From Axinella damicornis (taxonomy: Eukaryota; Porifera; Demospongiae; Axinellida; Axinellidae): a DNA stretch of 64,000 bases. Both the position numbers and the translations under genes were made by a program. Every line of letters begins with the position of its first letter. Position 1 is the stretch's first letter. Positions 23,519 through 34,437 of the stretch are shown here, in pieces. Location: contig OZ007516.1 of NCBI GenBank assembly GCA_963931865.1, forward strand, positions 180,006 through 244,005, given 5' to 3'. The notes beneath the pieces are model-generated. The model ran no database searches and was not told where the DNA came from. It worked only from the letters and a program-made list of their open reading frames with translations.

Positions 23519-23794
23519 AGCCTAGCCAGGCTTGCAATTCGTGTAATTAGGTGTCTCCTATCCAATTATACGTAAAGAAAATTATTTCATTTTAAAAACC
23601 TCAAAGGTGAGATCTGTCCCATGTCAATGTTTGGAGGTAACAATTGTCATCTCTATCCATCTGCTCTCCTGCTCACAGTATTACGCAGCCACCCTTACCC
23701 TGCGACCTACACAGGCCTATTTTCAGAGCGGACACCCTTCAACAAACATTGTACAATGTTCTGCGGCAGAATACGCTGAGAACTTCCCACGATC
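23519..23794. promoter_or_regulatory. Shared promoter region YAE1 / CDK12
   Basis: The two start codons are 276 bp apart on opposite strands. No TATA box stands out. Bidirectional promoter inferred from layout. Confidence 0.5.
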
Positions 23795-26700
23795 ATGTCT
23801 ACCAACAGGGAACAGTCGGGGGGCAAGTATGGCGTTGCAAAGACCCAGACCAAAGGGGCGCTTGCCAGTATCTGCTCCTACCACACGCCCAGCCCTGAAA
23901 CTAACGCGCCCGACGCTCTAGAGAATGTCAGCACGGATTCTCTCGTGAGTTACTCGCCGTCGAGGTCCGCCAACCTCAGTCCTGTGTCAGTTGAGCCGTA
24001 TTCTAAAGAGAAAGGGGGCGGTGGCGAGGAGGGCAAGAAACACCGGAGAAGGAGCAAGGACAAAGATCGAAGCAAGCGAAAGCGCAGAAGCCGCAGCCAT
24101 AGTCTGACTGAGAGTCATAGTCACCGGAAGAAGAAGCGACACCACCATCACTCAGAGAGCCCAAAGGAGAAATTGAAGAGCAAGAGCCGGCACAGCTCCT
24201 CAAAGAAAAGCAAGAAACACCACAAGAAAGATGAAAGTTCAAAGGCACCACGCAGCATTCCGAAAAGCTATCGAACTCCCACACCTGAAGACCGTTACCC
24301 TCATTCGGGATACTACACTTCGCCAAGCCCGGAACGGTGGCCACGTCCCTCATCACCTCGCCGTGGGAGGGGGTGGTATGGCGAAGGTAGACCCACCTTT
24401 GATGACATATCTTCTGCATCGTCACCAGAAAATAACTACAGACATGGCCGGCCAAGTGCCTACAGATACCGTGACTCTGGACGTGGGTACGACTACCGCC
24501 GGTCCTCCTCCCCTGATGCAAGATACCGCAACCCCCGAATGAGATCCCCGCTACGATACCCCCGATCACCACCCCTGTCTCCCTATCACTTCAGAAGGCA
24601 CAAGACCCCTCCCTCCCCCTACCACCACTCCCGGTACGGCTCCATTTCCCCTCCAAGGAAGCGGCTGCGGGGTTCACCATCACCACCACGGAGACGAGGC
24701 AGACCTCACTCCCCCGCCTATAGCCCCCAACGCCTGGTTTCTAGAGGCTACCAGAGACGGACCAGCTCCCCAGAGTATGATAGATACACAAGGATTAGAT
24801 CCCCTCCAAAGTTGCGCTCCCCACCCGTCAGGGGCAAGGCTGTGGAGCTTGCAGCCAAGGCAAGGATGGAGCGGGAAGAGGCTGCTAAGAAAGAGAGGGA
24901 GAAGAAGGCTGTGAAAGGGGAAGTGCCGGAGAAGGGAAAGGGTGCATCAAAGAAGGAACTTGGGGAGGCTATTGAAAAGACAAAAGTGAATGAAAAGATA
25001 GAGAAAAGTACTGTCAAGAATAACCCACTTCCGCCTCCCCCTCCTCCCCCACTAGCTGCTGAAAACACTAGCACAGCAGAAGAGAAAGAAATGACCCCTG
25101 CTAGTAAAGAACCTCAGACGAAACCTTCAGAGGCCTCTGTGCCCCCTCAACCTCCCGAGGAGGCCCCACCCTTACCACCAGAAGCTCCTCCTCCCCTCCC
25201 ACCCCCTGAGGAAAAGCCCCCACTCCCCCCCGTTCCTACTCTGGCACCCTTCCATCCTCCACCTACGATCTCTCTCCCTGACGGAAACAACCTCCCCTCC
25301 GAGCCCCCATCAAAACCGCATACTCCAATAATTGAAAAAGTTGTTGATGAAAAGAAGCCGTCATTGTCTCCCATCAGCATGGGGTCCTCCCCAGTGCCAC
25401 AGAAGGCTATTTCAACACGTACCTCAGCCGTGCCAACACCTGAACTCCCAGAGGAGCCTCTGCATCCAAGAAACTGGGCAGAGCGTTGCATTGGTGCATT
25501 TGAGATTGTGGATCAGATTGGAGAAGGGACGTACGGTAAGGTGTTCAAGGCTCGGGACACGTCCTGTGACGAGATGGTTGCTCTGAAGATGGTGCGTACT
25601 GACAACGAACGGGAAGGGTTCCCAATCACTGCTGTGCGTGAAATCAAGATCCTACGCCAGCTCTGTCACGAGAACATTGTCAATTTGAAGGAGATTGTCA
25701 CCGATAAGCGAAATGCTTCGGACTTCAAGCGGGATAAAGGTGAGTTGGTGTTGTGTGATGTGTTGACCACTAATATGCTTGCAAGACAACTCATGCCTCC
25801 CCCCCCCCCCCCCCCCCCTTGCCGCGCTACAATTTCTCCCCCTCTTGTCCGAATGAAACACGTCATGTGACCCTCATCTTCCTCCCCCCACGTGCACAGG
25901 AGCCTTCTACCTGGTGTTTGAGTACTGTGACCATGACCTGATGGGCCTGCTGGAGTCGGGTCTGGTGCAGTTCTCAGAGGAGCATGTGCAGAGCCTGACT
26001 CGGCAGCTCGTGGAGGCCCTCGACTACTGCCACTCTAAGAACTTCCTCCACCGCGACCTCAAGTGCTCCAACATCCTCATCAACAACAAGTGAGCAGTGT
26101 TGTTGTGTGATGGGCACTAATAAGAAGTAGTCTACACTAGAGTCTACACTAGGGCGGGGAAAGGGATTTGTTGACGGATTTCAGCTTATGACCCCATGAG
26201 AGGACTATGTATTTGGTGGGCTATTGTTAGAAGCATCACTCTTGCACGACATGCCGAAGGCTGGTTTTGTTCCTGGGAGTCTGGTGTGGGGAGCCTGGTT
26301 CACACAGTTTGTGCTAGTCTAGCGACTCTGTATATGTTTCTCTGGAATGCCAGTATTGCATGTACCTGTGAACTGGTGGAGTGCCAGTTGGAGTTGAGGA
26401 CGAGTTCTGTGTCCTGGGAGGCATCCAGGTTGTCTAGTTTAGCTCCAGTGTAGTTTAGCTCCATCAATGTGATCTGATTGGTCAGTGAAGCTTGCTAGAC
26501 CCTCTCCACCTTCCATGCATGGCTTTGCTGCGTATGCATGACCGTCTGGGTGCAGAGGCGTTAGCGGCTGGACTGAGCTGTGCATGACCGTCTGGGTGCA
26601 GAGGCATTAGCGGCTGGACTGAGCTGTGCATGACCGTCTGGGTGCAGAGGCGTTAGCGGCTGGACTGAGCTGTCCATGACCGTCTGGGTGCAGAGGCGTT

Positions 26701-27924
26701 AGCGGCTGGACTGAGCTGTGCATGACCGTCTGGGTGCAGAGGCGTTAGCGGCTGGACTGAGCTGTGCATGACCGTCTGGGTGCAGAGGCATTAGCGGCTG
26801 GACTGAGCTGTGCATGACCGTCTGGGTGCAGAGGCATTAGCGGCTGGACTGAGCTGTGCATGACCGTCTGGGTGCAGAGGCGTTAGCGGCTGGACTGAGC
26901 TGTGCATGCTCAGGACTCCTTGATACTCTGAGAATCAGATTACACCATATCTTTCGGATTATCTGAAGCTGCTGATGCCAAGGCTAACTCAGACCCCAAT
27001 TATGCTTTAAATTGAGAATTGTCTCCTTTGAGTGAGCTCATTGGCTGGGTTTCTGGGTTACCAAGACAACTCCATGGATGTGTAGTAGGTCCTCCCCCAT
27101 CAAGAGTCTGAGAGAGGATGGGAGAGCATGTCAGAGAGAGTACTGTGCTACATGTAGGTCCTCCCTTCCCTCAGTGGTCTGATTGAGGCTAGGAGAGCGT
27201 GTCACCAAGGGTACTGTGGGCACTCTGTTTCTGTGTAATGATTGATGGTTCATTATCCTCTTGTAGGGGTCTGCTGAAGCTGGGAGATTTTGGACTGGCG
27301 AGACTCTACCATGCTGACGACAGGAGGTGACTCAGTGTGTGTGCCCACTAATGGATACTAGCCTCGTTCCCAGGCCGTGTGCGATCCCATGTGACCTGGG
27401 AACGAGGCTATGCTTGTACTAGCTATCCACTCGCAGTATTGCCACAAGAGAGCTGCTGTATCATTCTCCCTGTCTCCCCCAACCTCCTAGCCGTCTGTAC
27501 ACAAACCGTGTCATCACGCTATGGTACCGCCCTCCTGAGCTACTCCTGGGGGAGGAGCATTACGGCCCAGCAATTGACATGTGGTCATGCGGGTAAGTTG
27601 GGAGGGTTAGGGTGTGTGTGGTGTTCATGTGGCTGTGTGGATGAGATCACTCTTCACTGTTATGATGGTATGTGCACGTACATGGTGTATATGGTATCAT
27701 GTACTGTATAGCTCTGTATGTGGCTACAGAATGCATGATGTGTGTCATGGCGTATATGATATCACGTACTGTATAGCTCTGTATGTGGCTACAGAATGCA
27801 TGATGTGTGTGCACGGTGTATGTGCCTGACAGTTGCATCTTAGGAGAGCTGTTCGTGAAGAAACCACTGTTCCAAGCCAACCAGGAGATTCTACAGCTGG
27901 AAGCCATCAGGTGTGTGTGGGTGT

Positions 27925-28000
<76 letters not shown>

Positions 28001-30248
28001 GCGTGTGCGTGGGTGTGTGTGTGTGTGAGGTAAGGGGGGGGGGTCTGGATGGTAGGGATTTTCCGGACATGGTCCCAGCTTTTTACAGCATCAGAAAGTA
28101 CAGCATTAGGGTGTGCGTATTCACTTACCATAAGTTGCAAAAGAGCAAATGATGGTCCCGTGAAGTGCTGTTATGCCGTGCATGCTGCCCTTGCTTCCTG
28201 TAAGCGTATCTCGCATTGCAGTTTATGGTGGTGTCTTTCTTGCAGTCGCTTGTGTGGGACTCCACTGCCAGCAGATTGGCCAGAGGTCATCAAACTGCCA
28301 AACTTCCAGACCTTTAAGTTCAAGAAGACCTACCGCCGTAGACTAAAGGAGGAGTTTGCAGGGTGAGCACCCCAAGTAGAGCACACCCCACTCTCACACA
28401 ATGGTAAAGATAGTCATAGCTGTAACATCTGCGTATGGATTTTCAACCCAGGCACTAGCACTGAATTGTGGCAACTGCTCTCCTGGTATAAGCCTCATTC
28501 CCAGGCCGCATGGGAGGGGGCTTGCCTCCCCTGGTATAAGCTCTCTGTTCTCACATCATTCATGCCTACAGTGCACCAGGTTGCATGCACACCCTTGTAT
28601 GTATGGCTTGCCCCAATTAATGCACACACTAGGTGGGTGTCAGATACATGTAGCTCTAAGTCAGTTCTGAATTTTACTTTCAAGCAGTGATCGTTGAGTA
28701 GAGCTCATGGACTGTGTGGACTATAGGCGTGTAAAAGTAGCTTCTGCTTCTGGTAGACGTATGAGTTCACTATAGTTAGCTGCTGCTTCTGGTAGACGCT
28801 ATGAGTTCACTGTAGTTAGCTTCTGCTTCTGGTAGACGCTATGAGTTCACTATAGTTAGCTGCTGCTTCTGGTAGACGCTATGAGTTCACTGTAGTTAGC
28901 TTCTGCTTCTGGTAGACGCTATGAGTTCACTGTAGTTAGCTGCTGCTTCTGGTAGACGCTATGAGTTCACTGTAGTTAGCTTCTGCTTCTGGTAGACGCT
29001 ATGAGTTCACTGTAGTTAGCTGCTGCTTCTGGTAGACGCTATGAGTTCACTGTGGTTAGCTGCTGTGTGCAGACAGTCCGGTTACTACATTCAGTGCTCC
29101 CTCGTCCACCCCGCAGTGTGATCCCTGATGCTCCATTGGACCTAATGGACCGGATGCTGACCCTTGACCCTTCAAAGCGGATCTCTGCAGCCGACTCGCT
29201 CAAGCATCCCTTTCTCCAAGGAGTGGACAAGCACAAAATCACCCCCCCAGAGTGAGTGACATACCACTGTGTGCTGGTGTGCCCTGGGTCTCTTGACCAC
29301 ACCCATGTACAATATTTCCCTTGGTGCATAGCTGGTAGAATTTTCAGTCAGTGTCTTGTGTACCTTCCTAATCGTCATGTTAAGTTGGCATGGAGCTTGT
29401 ATGACTGGGAGGTGTGTGTATGTGTGTGTCAAGAGTGCATGATGACGTTGTTGTCATTGTGCAGTGACAATGATGTCATCATCCGCTGTTGATGTGTGTA
29501 TTGTCCTCTGTTGCTGTCTGTCCGCAGGCTGCCCAAGTTCCAGGACTGTCATGAGATGTGGAGCAGGAAAAAGCGCAAGAAGGAAGGGAAGGACAGCAGC
29601 AACCCTGCCCCCCCTGGGAAGCAAATGGATGAATCCCGGCCTTCCTCCCCAAGTGCCCTCTCCAAATCAGACCGGCCTGCCAACTCCAAGCACGTCCTTC
29701 CCACGCCGCCCTCACAACCACCCCAACCCCACCCCAAAAACAATAACCTCCCCATCCCCGCCAAGCCATTGGCCAATCCTAATCTGAAGCCTTCGCTAAC
29801 TGTCCCCCTTCCTTCTGCCCCCCTCTCTGCAAACATCCTGGACTCTCCACAAGGCTCTGTGCATGACAGCAACAACCCTGCAAGTGGGGGCCCAGGGATT
29901 TTGGGGCCTGTCCCTGCCATCCTTTCAGCGGACAGTAACGAATCTGCAAACCCAGTGGCCACCCAGCATCTACAGAAGGTAATTGAAGCCCAGCGCACTC
30001 AGATTGCTCTTCTCTCCCAGATTACACAGCAACTTAAGCAGTCCCAGCACACGCCACGACTGCAAACCAACCAGGTACCGGTGCTGTCCCCCGCACCGCA
30101 AGACACTCTCTCGCCCATCGTTCAGCAGCAAGCCGGGCTTGTGAGCCATACAAACACTTTTGATTACGGTAATCAGAGTAATAAGGTCCTGGAGCAAGTA
30201 GCTGCTGAACAATTAGAGAGAGAATATTACCAGGACGGGTGGCAGTAG
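23795..30248 (+). CDS. CDK12: Cyclin-dependent kinase 12/13
   Basis: Eight exons splice in phase to about 1115 residues: 23795-25739, 25900-26089, 27267-27326, 27491-27592, 27833-27910, 28246-28362, 29117-29251 and 29528-30248 (stop TAG). The first exon encodes a long RS-rich region ([14 protein letters not shown]), proline tracts, and the start of the kinase: [14 protein letters not shown] (glycine loop), VALKMV (lysine) and [11 protein letters not shown], the PITAIRE-type helix of the CDK12/13 group. Later exons give [43 protein letters not shown] and IDMWSCGCILGELF. The tail after the kinase is proline- and glutamine-rich. CDK12/13 with cyclin K phosphorylates Ser2 of the polymerase II tail and supports expression of long and DNA-repair genes. 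The protein is shorter than human CDK12 (about 1490). Introns 2 and 6 carry minisatellites. Confidence 0.95.
26535..26908. repeat. 46-bp minisatellite in CDK12 intron 2
   Basis: About eight near-identical tandem units start CATGACCGTCTGGGTGCAGA and continue GGCGTTAGCGGCTGGACTGA GCTGTG. Copies differ mainly at one G/A (GGCGTTAG versus GGCATTAG). It does not touch an exon. Confidence 0.9.
27359..27410. mobile_element. 9-bp-TSD MITE family, 52-bp copy (TSD lost)
   Basis: The ends TAGCCTCGTTCCCAGG and CCTGGGAACGAGGCTA match the family. Flanks AATGGATAC and TGCTTGTAC no longer match, so the copy is old or rearranged. CDK12 intron 3. Confidence 0.65.
27917..28026. repeat. (GT)n microsatellite at CDK12 exon-5 donor
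   Basis: A run of more than 50 GT units begins immediately after the donor GTGTGTGTGG of exon 5. Similar runs abut or approach the GTF3C4 acceptor region at 18086-18125 and the Cobl acceptors at 31790-31838 and 33019-33160. Confidence 0.9.
28735..29060. repeat. 40-bp minisatellite in CDK12 intron 6
   Basis: About eight tandem units of TTCTGGTAGACGCTATGAGT TCACTGTAGTTAGCTGCTGC. The units alternate between TTAGCTTCTGC and TTAGCTGCTGC, giving an 80-bp higher-order period. It ends about 56 bp before exon 7. Confidence 0.85.
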
Positions 30249-31372
30249 TGTGGTAAGATTCACCTTCATCCCCCCAGCGCCTAAATTATTGTTCCAATTA
30301 TTGATTGATGGATATTTGTGATATTGTGTACTTCATGTCCGCCCACACATACACTGCCATGCTTTGTACATAACACAAGTATGGAATTGATATTTAAAGT
30401 GACTTGACGTTACGTTATTGAGACAAGGGATGTGCCACCCTGAGCTGGATGGTCATATATGGACACTCAACGTAAGTACACGTGAGATCTTGCTACATGT
30501 AGCTTCGTCCGGCTGGGAGCTTTAGGCCGTAATTTTAACTGTAAGTGCACTGGGGCTAGCTTACCGACTACCGACTACTTTTGCTAGCACTTGCCTAGTA
30601 GCGCTGTAGCGTGCTAAAGCAGGAAGATACCCTCCAGCGCTGTTAATGTTCATGCAACCTGGGGGTGGGGCTCATTTCTTGGCGCTACGTAGCTAGGCAA
30701 GAAGCACCGACTGGCATGCCGTTCAGGGGATCCCGGGAGGTGGTGTAGAGCGAGTGGCTTCTGATCTGCAATTAGAGCATACTAGTCCAGGCGAGATGTT
30801 CTAGTGGTGATTCGGTCGGCCATTTATAACAGCTACTAGTCTGGCGTAGCCTTGGCACTCCCCGGGGCGGGTCATGGGTGTGGGAAAGAGTGCAAGTGTG
30901 GATGATATAATCCATGGTGCAACCCAGGTTGTTGATCTTGTGTGCTCTTCTCATTTTCCGTCCCAGCTGCAGCCGACCTGACAGACGCACGTACGTCACC
31001 ACTACGCCGGAGGACGGACTGCATGAGCCCAAGAAATGATTTGCAGACCAGCTCTCGTCACATGCTGGCAACTGAACTAGCCAATAGGATATTTATTTTC
31101 AGTTCTGGCAGGTCCTAGCCCTCTAATATTGCAGATGTTCGCCTGCAGGCACAGGCTAGGCGTCTGTACTGTCTCTGATCCTGTAATAACAATTGATTAC
31201 GTTTTTTATGATCGGGGACACGCCCCCAGTTTCAAAACAAGCGTGTGTGAACCTGCTATTTATAGCTGTGTTGTGTGTGTGTATAATATACTGGAGTGGC
31301 GTTGTGGAAGTCACTACCTCCAGATATCGGAAGCCTGGAGAGCTACCGGTCCTTTGCGAAGTAGCGGAGAAG
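30249..31372. other. Intergenic region CDK12 to Cobl-like gene
   Basis: The 3' UTR of CDK12 and the promoter of the Cobl-like gene must fall here. I see no coding exon, RNA gene or strong repeat. The ATG of the next gene follows a GC-richer stretch without TATA. Confidence 0.4.
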
Positions 31373-31788
31373 ATGAGCAGGACGGCGGTGGAGAGGTAAA
31401 CAGCATGCCGTTCAGTGTAACGCTTGGTTTTAGTCTGGGGTCGCAGGCTCGCACCAGCTAGGGGGGAGGTTAGGGCGAGTTACTTAGACACAAATAAGCC
31501 CAAGGCAAAAGTCCGTGTGTGCGTGTTGCATGCTGCAAAGTGCGGGCGCCTGTACAAGCTTAATTGAGGGCCCTCGTCGCTGTGTAAACATGATTAATTG
31601 CCTGCTTGCGCCAACGAGGGCTTCTCAATGTCAACAGTGATACTTGATATAGGGTAGGTTTTGACTGTGGCATTGTTGATGAACAAGTGTGAGGACAAAC
31701 GTGATTTGGAGAGGAGGTTGCTCAAAGACAAACATCTTTTGCTGAGACTGACCCATTACAGAAGGCATTGTGTGTATCTAGTGTTCTG

Positions 31789-31843
<55 letters not shown>

Positions 31844-33015
31844 ATTGTGTTCCAGGGACAGCTGTACCATGGTGAGGCCAAGTCTAAGAGCTGGTCCCCC
31901 GTGTGTAATGGTCAGGTGACTGTGAGCCTGCGGTGGAAGGATGATCAGTGGCGGCTGGTCGCCTTCAAGGAAATAGACAAGGTAAGAATCTTTGCTTACT
32001 CTTCTGGTCTGTACTGCACTACTGTAGTACACTACTGTAGTACAGCCACTGGCTACAGCCACTGTGTAAACTCATGCCGTTGGAGTATGCGAACGTGTTT
32101 GCAGAAAGGAACCTTGCTAGCTGTGTGAGGTGGTAGCTACCCCAAAGTTGCTATTATACTACAACCCAGCTACGGTCTGTCGGCCGCAAACCATGCACAG
32201 CTTATAGTGGGTACATAAAGGTGCTTGCTCAGATGGTACTCCCACCTTGGAACTCCCACCTTGGAACTCACAATGTGTAAATGGGAGAGGTGCTTACTGG
32301 CACTATGCTTTGATCTGGTGTTTACTGTATAGCAGTAGATTAAGGTAGGTGCAAATGTTCACACTAATCACTGCCAGGACTTCAGAAGAAACCTTTTAGT
32401 TTTCACATCTGCTTGCTTGTTCACATACCCCCTCATAACACCCTCGTAACACTTGTAACGCTTGTGGCGGTAGGGCATCGTGTTGTGTTGAAGCAGTGGT
32501 GAGAAGTAGAAGTCAGTCAGTAAGGGTGTCTATTGTTGGTTGCTGCACAGCGAGGCAGAGGTCCACTGGGCTCTGGAGGGGCGTCCGAGGGATGCTAATA
32601 TCTAGACAGTTCCATAGACCAAAGTTTCCATGTGTAACTTAATTTCCTGCCATCATCTTGTCCAGGTGTGGGAGGGGTGTGTGGACTCAGGCTTCAAACA
32701 CCGAGTGAGGGAGAGCTTTGTCCAGTGGCAGCAGCGTGGAGAGGGTGGGGCTCCTGAGACCTATGCACTGCGTCTCAAGAACAGTGCTGCTGCACAGCAG
32801 GTGAGGGGGGGGGGGGGGGGGGGGGGGGAGGCTTCTGTGAGGAGACAATCTTCTTTGCCTCTTTGGTGTTGTGTGCCTGCAACTGCTACTGGAAGTAGAC
32901 AGTTTGGTGTCACACTCGTGTAGCACAAGCTAGTGTTTGGAGGCTAGACATAGTCAGTGGCCTGTCTGGGCTGTTTGCAGATCACAGACACATGATGAGT
33001 ATCACCAATTCCATG

Positions 33016-33097
<82 letters not shown>

Positions 33098-33130
33098 CAC
33101 ACACACACCCTCACACACACGCACACACAT

Positions 33131-33164
<34 letters not shown>

Positions 33165-34399
33165 CAGTGAAGCCATCTCTGCAGCGCTCGCTGCTCCGGT
33201 GCACAAGCCCAAGCCAGCTGAGGTAAGAGCAGCCGTGTACACAGTCCCGAGTGGTGATGGCTGTGCTCCATTTGACCGTGGCAAACGAGAGCCATTTGCG
33301 CTCACACACGCCATTGGTTAGCAGTGTGGGGGAGTGCTGTGCTGTCAGACTGCATCGTTAGTTGACTGAGTGGGGGTGTGTAGTACTAACTGTGTACACT
33401 GGGGCACAGTGGTCTGGGGAAGCACTAAACACCATCACAGTGAAGTAGTGCTCAGTGGGTATGATAACCTCCCTGTTCTGAGCTCATGGCACCCACCCAT
33501 GCACAGTCAGAACGTTCTCCCATCTGTTTGTACACTGCTTGTAGTCTCGTACCCAGACGTTCACGCCCACGGCGGAGAATGTCTGGTTGTTTGTGTTACA
33601 TTTCTTGTCACAGAGGCGTGGCCAGCGTAGGTGTAATTGAAGCGCTGATTGCACTAAGAATGCAATTAATCCGAGAAATTTGAAGATAAACGCTCCTTTC
33701 TGTACTATTTGTCGTGCAACCCTACCTTCAAGCAGTCAGCGACGTCGCCTGATCCCCGAAACATCCGCTGCTAGCAGAAGGGCAGTGGACTTCTTCGTCA
33801 TTCCGGTATTGCCGTAAACCGTTGTTTTTCAAAATTGAAGATGGCTGAAAGGTACTTAGAAGCTACGAAGCTACGAAAGGGTGTCATCAACCAACAACGA
33901 AGTAAGTCCTCGTTACGAGCTGTTTAATTGAGCTGTTTTTGACTCCTCGACCGATCGGTGACGTAATCCATGATAATTAGTAGTACGTTTCACGTGCGCT
34001 CTTAGATTTCATTGGCCATCTCAAATTCCAGATGGGAAAGGTGTTAGTGACAAGAAATCGCACTCAAAAGACCAGCCCCTCTCAGCGGGGGCGCGCGTGG
34101 AGGGGCTGGGCACGAGACTACACTGCTTATGTGGTTGTGTACCTGCCCTTCCTGGGTTTCTGTACCGCGAGACGTGAAATCAGGATGGCACGTAGGCCTG
34201 GGAAGGAGGGTTTGGTGATCAAGAGTAGGAGGTGGCCAGCGTACTGTGTGGGTTGATGGCACTTGATGTGTTCTCTCTCAGGTTCAGGAGACGGTGAAGT
34301 TGAGACTGCTTCTGCCTGGTAGGAGGACCACGGCTGTCTCCGTGCCCAAGATGTGAGCATACCATGCCTCTTATAGATACCGTAACATTATGGCAGGTT

Positions 34400-34437
<38 letters not shown>

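Noticed and set aside
25740..25870. Extension of the CDK12 first exon past the donor to a stop at 25870
   Set aside because: The kinase domain continues only if the GTGAGT donor at 25740 is used; the extension is low-complexity intron.
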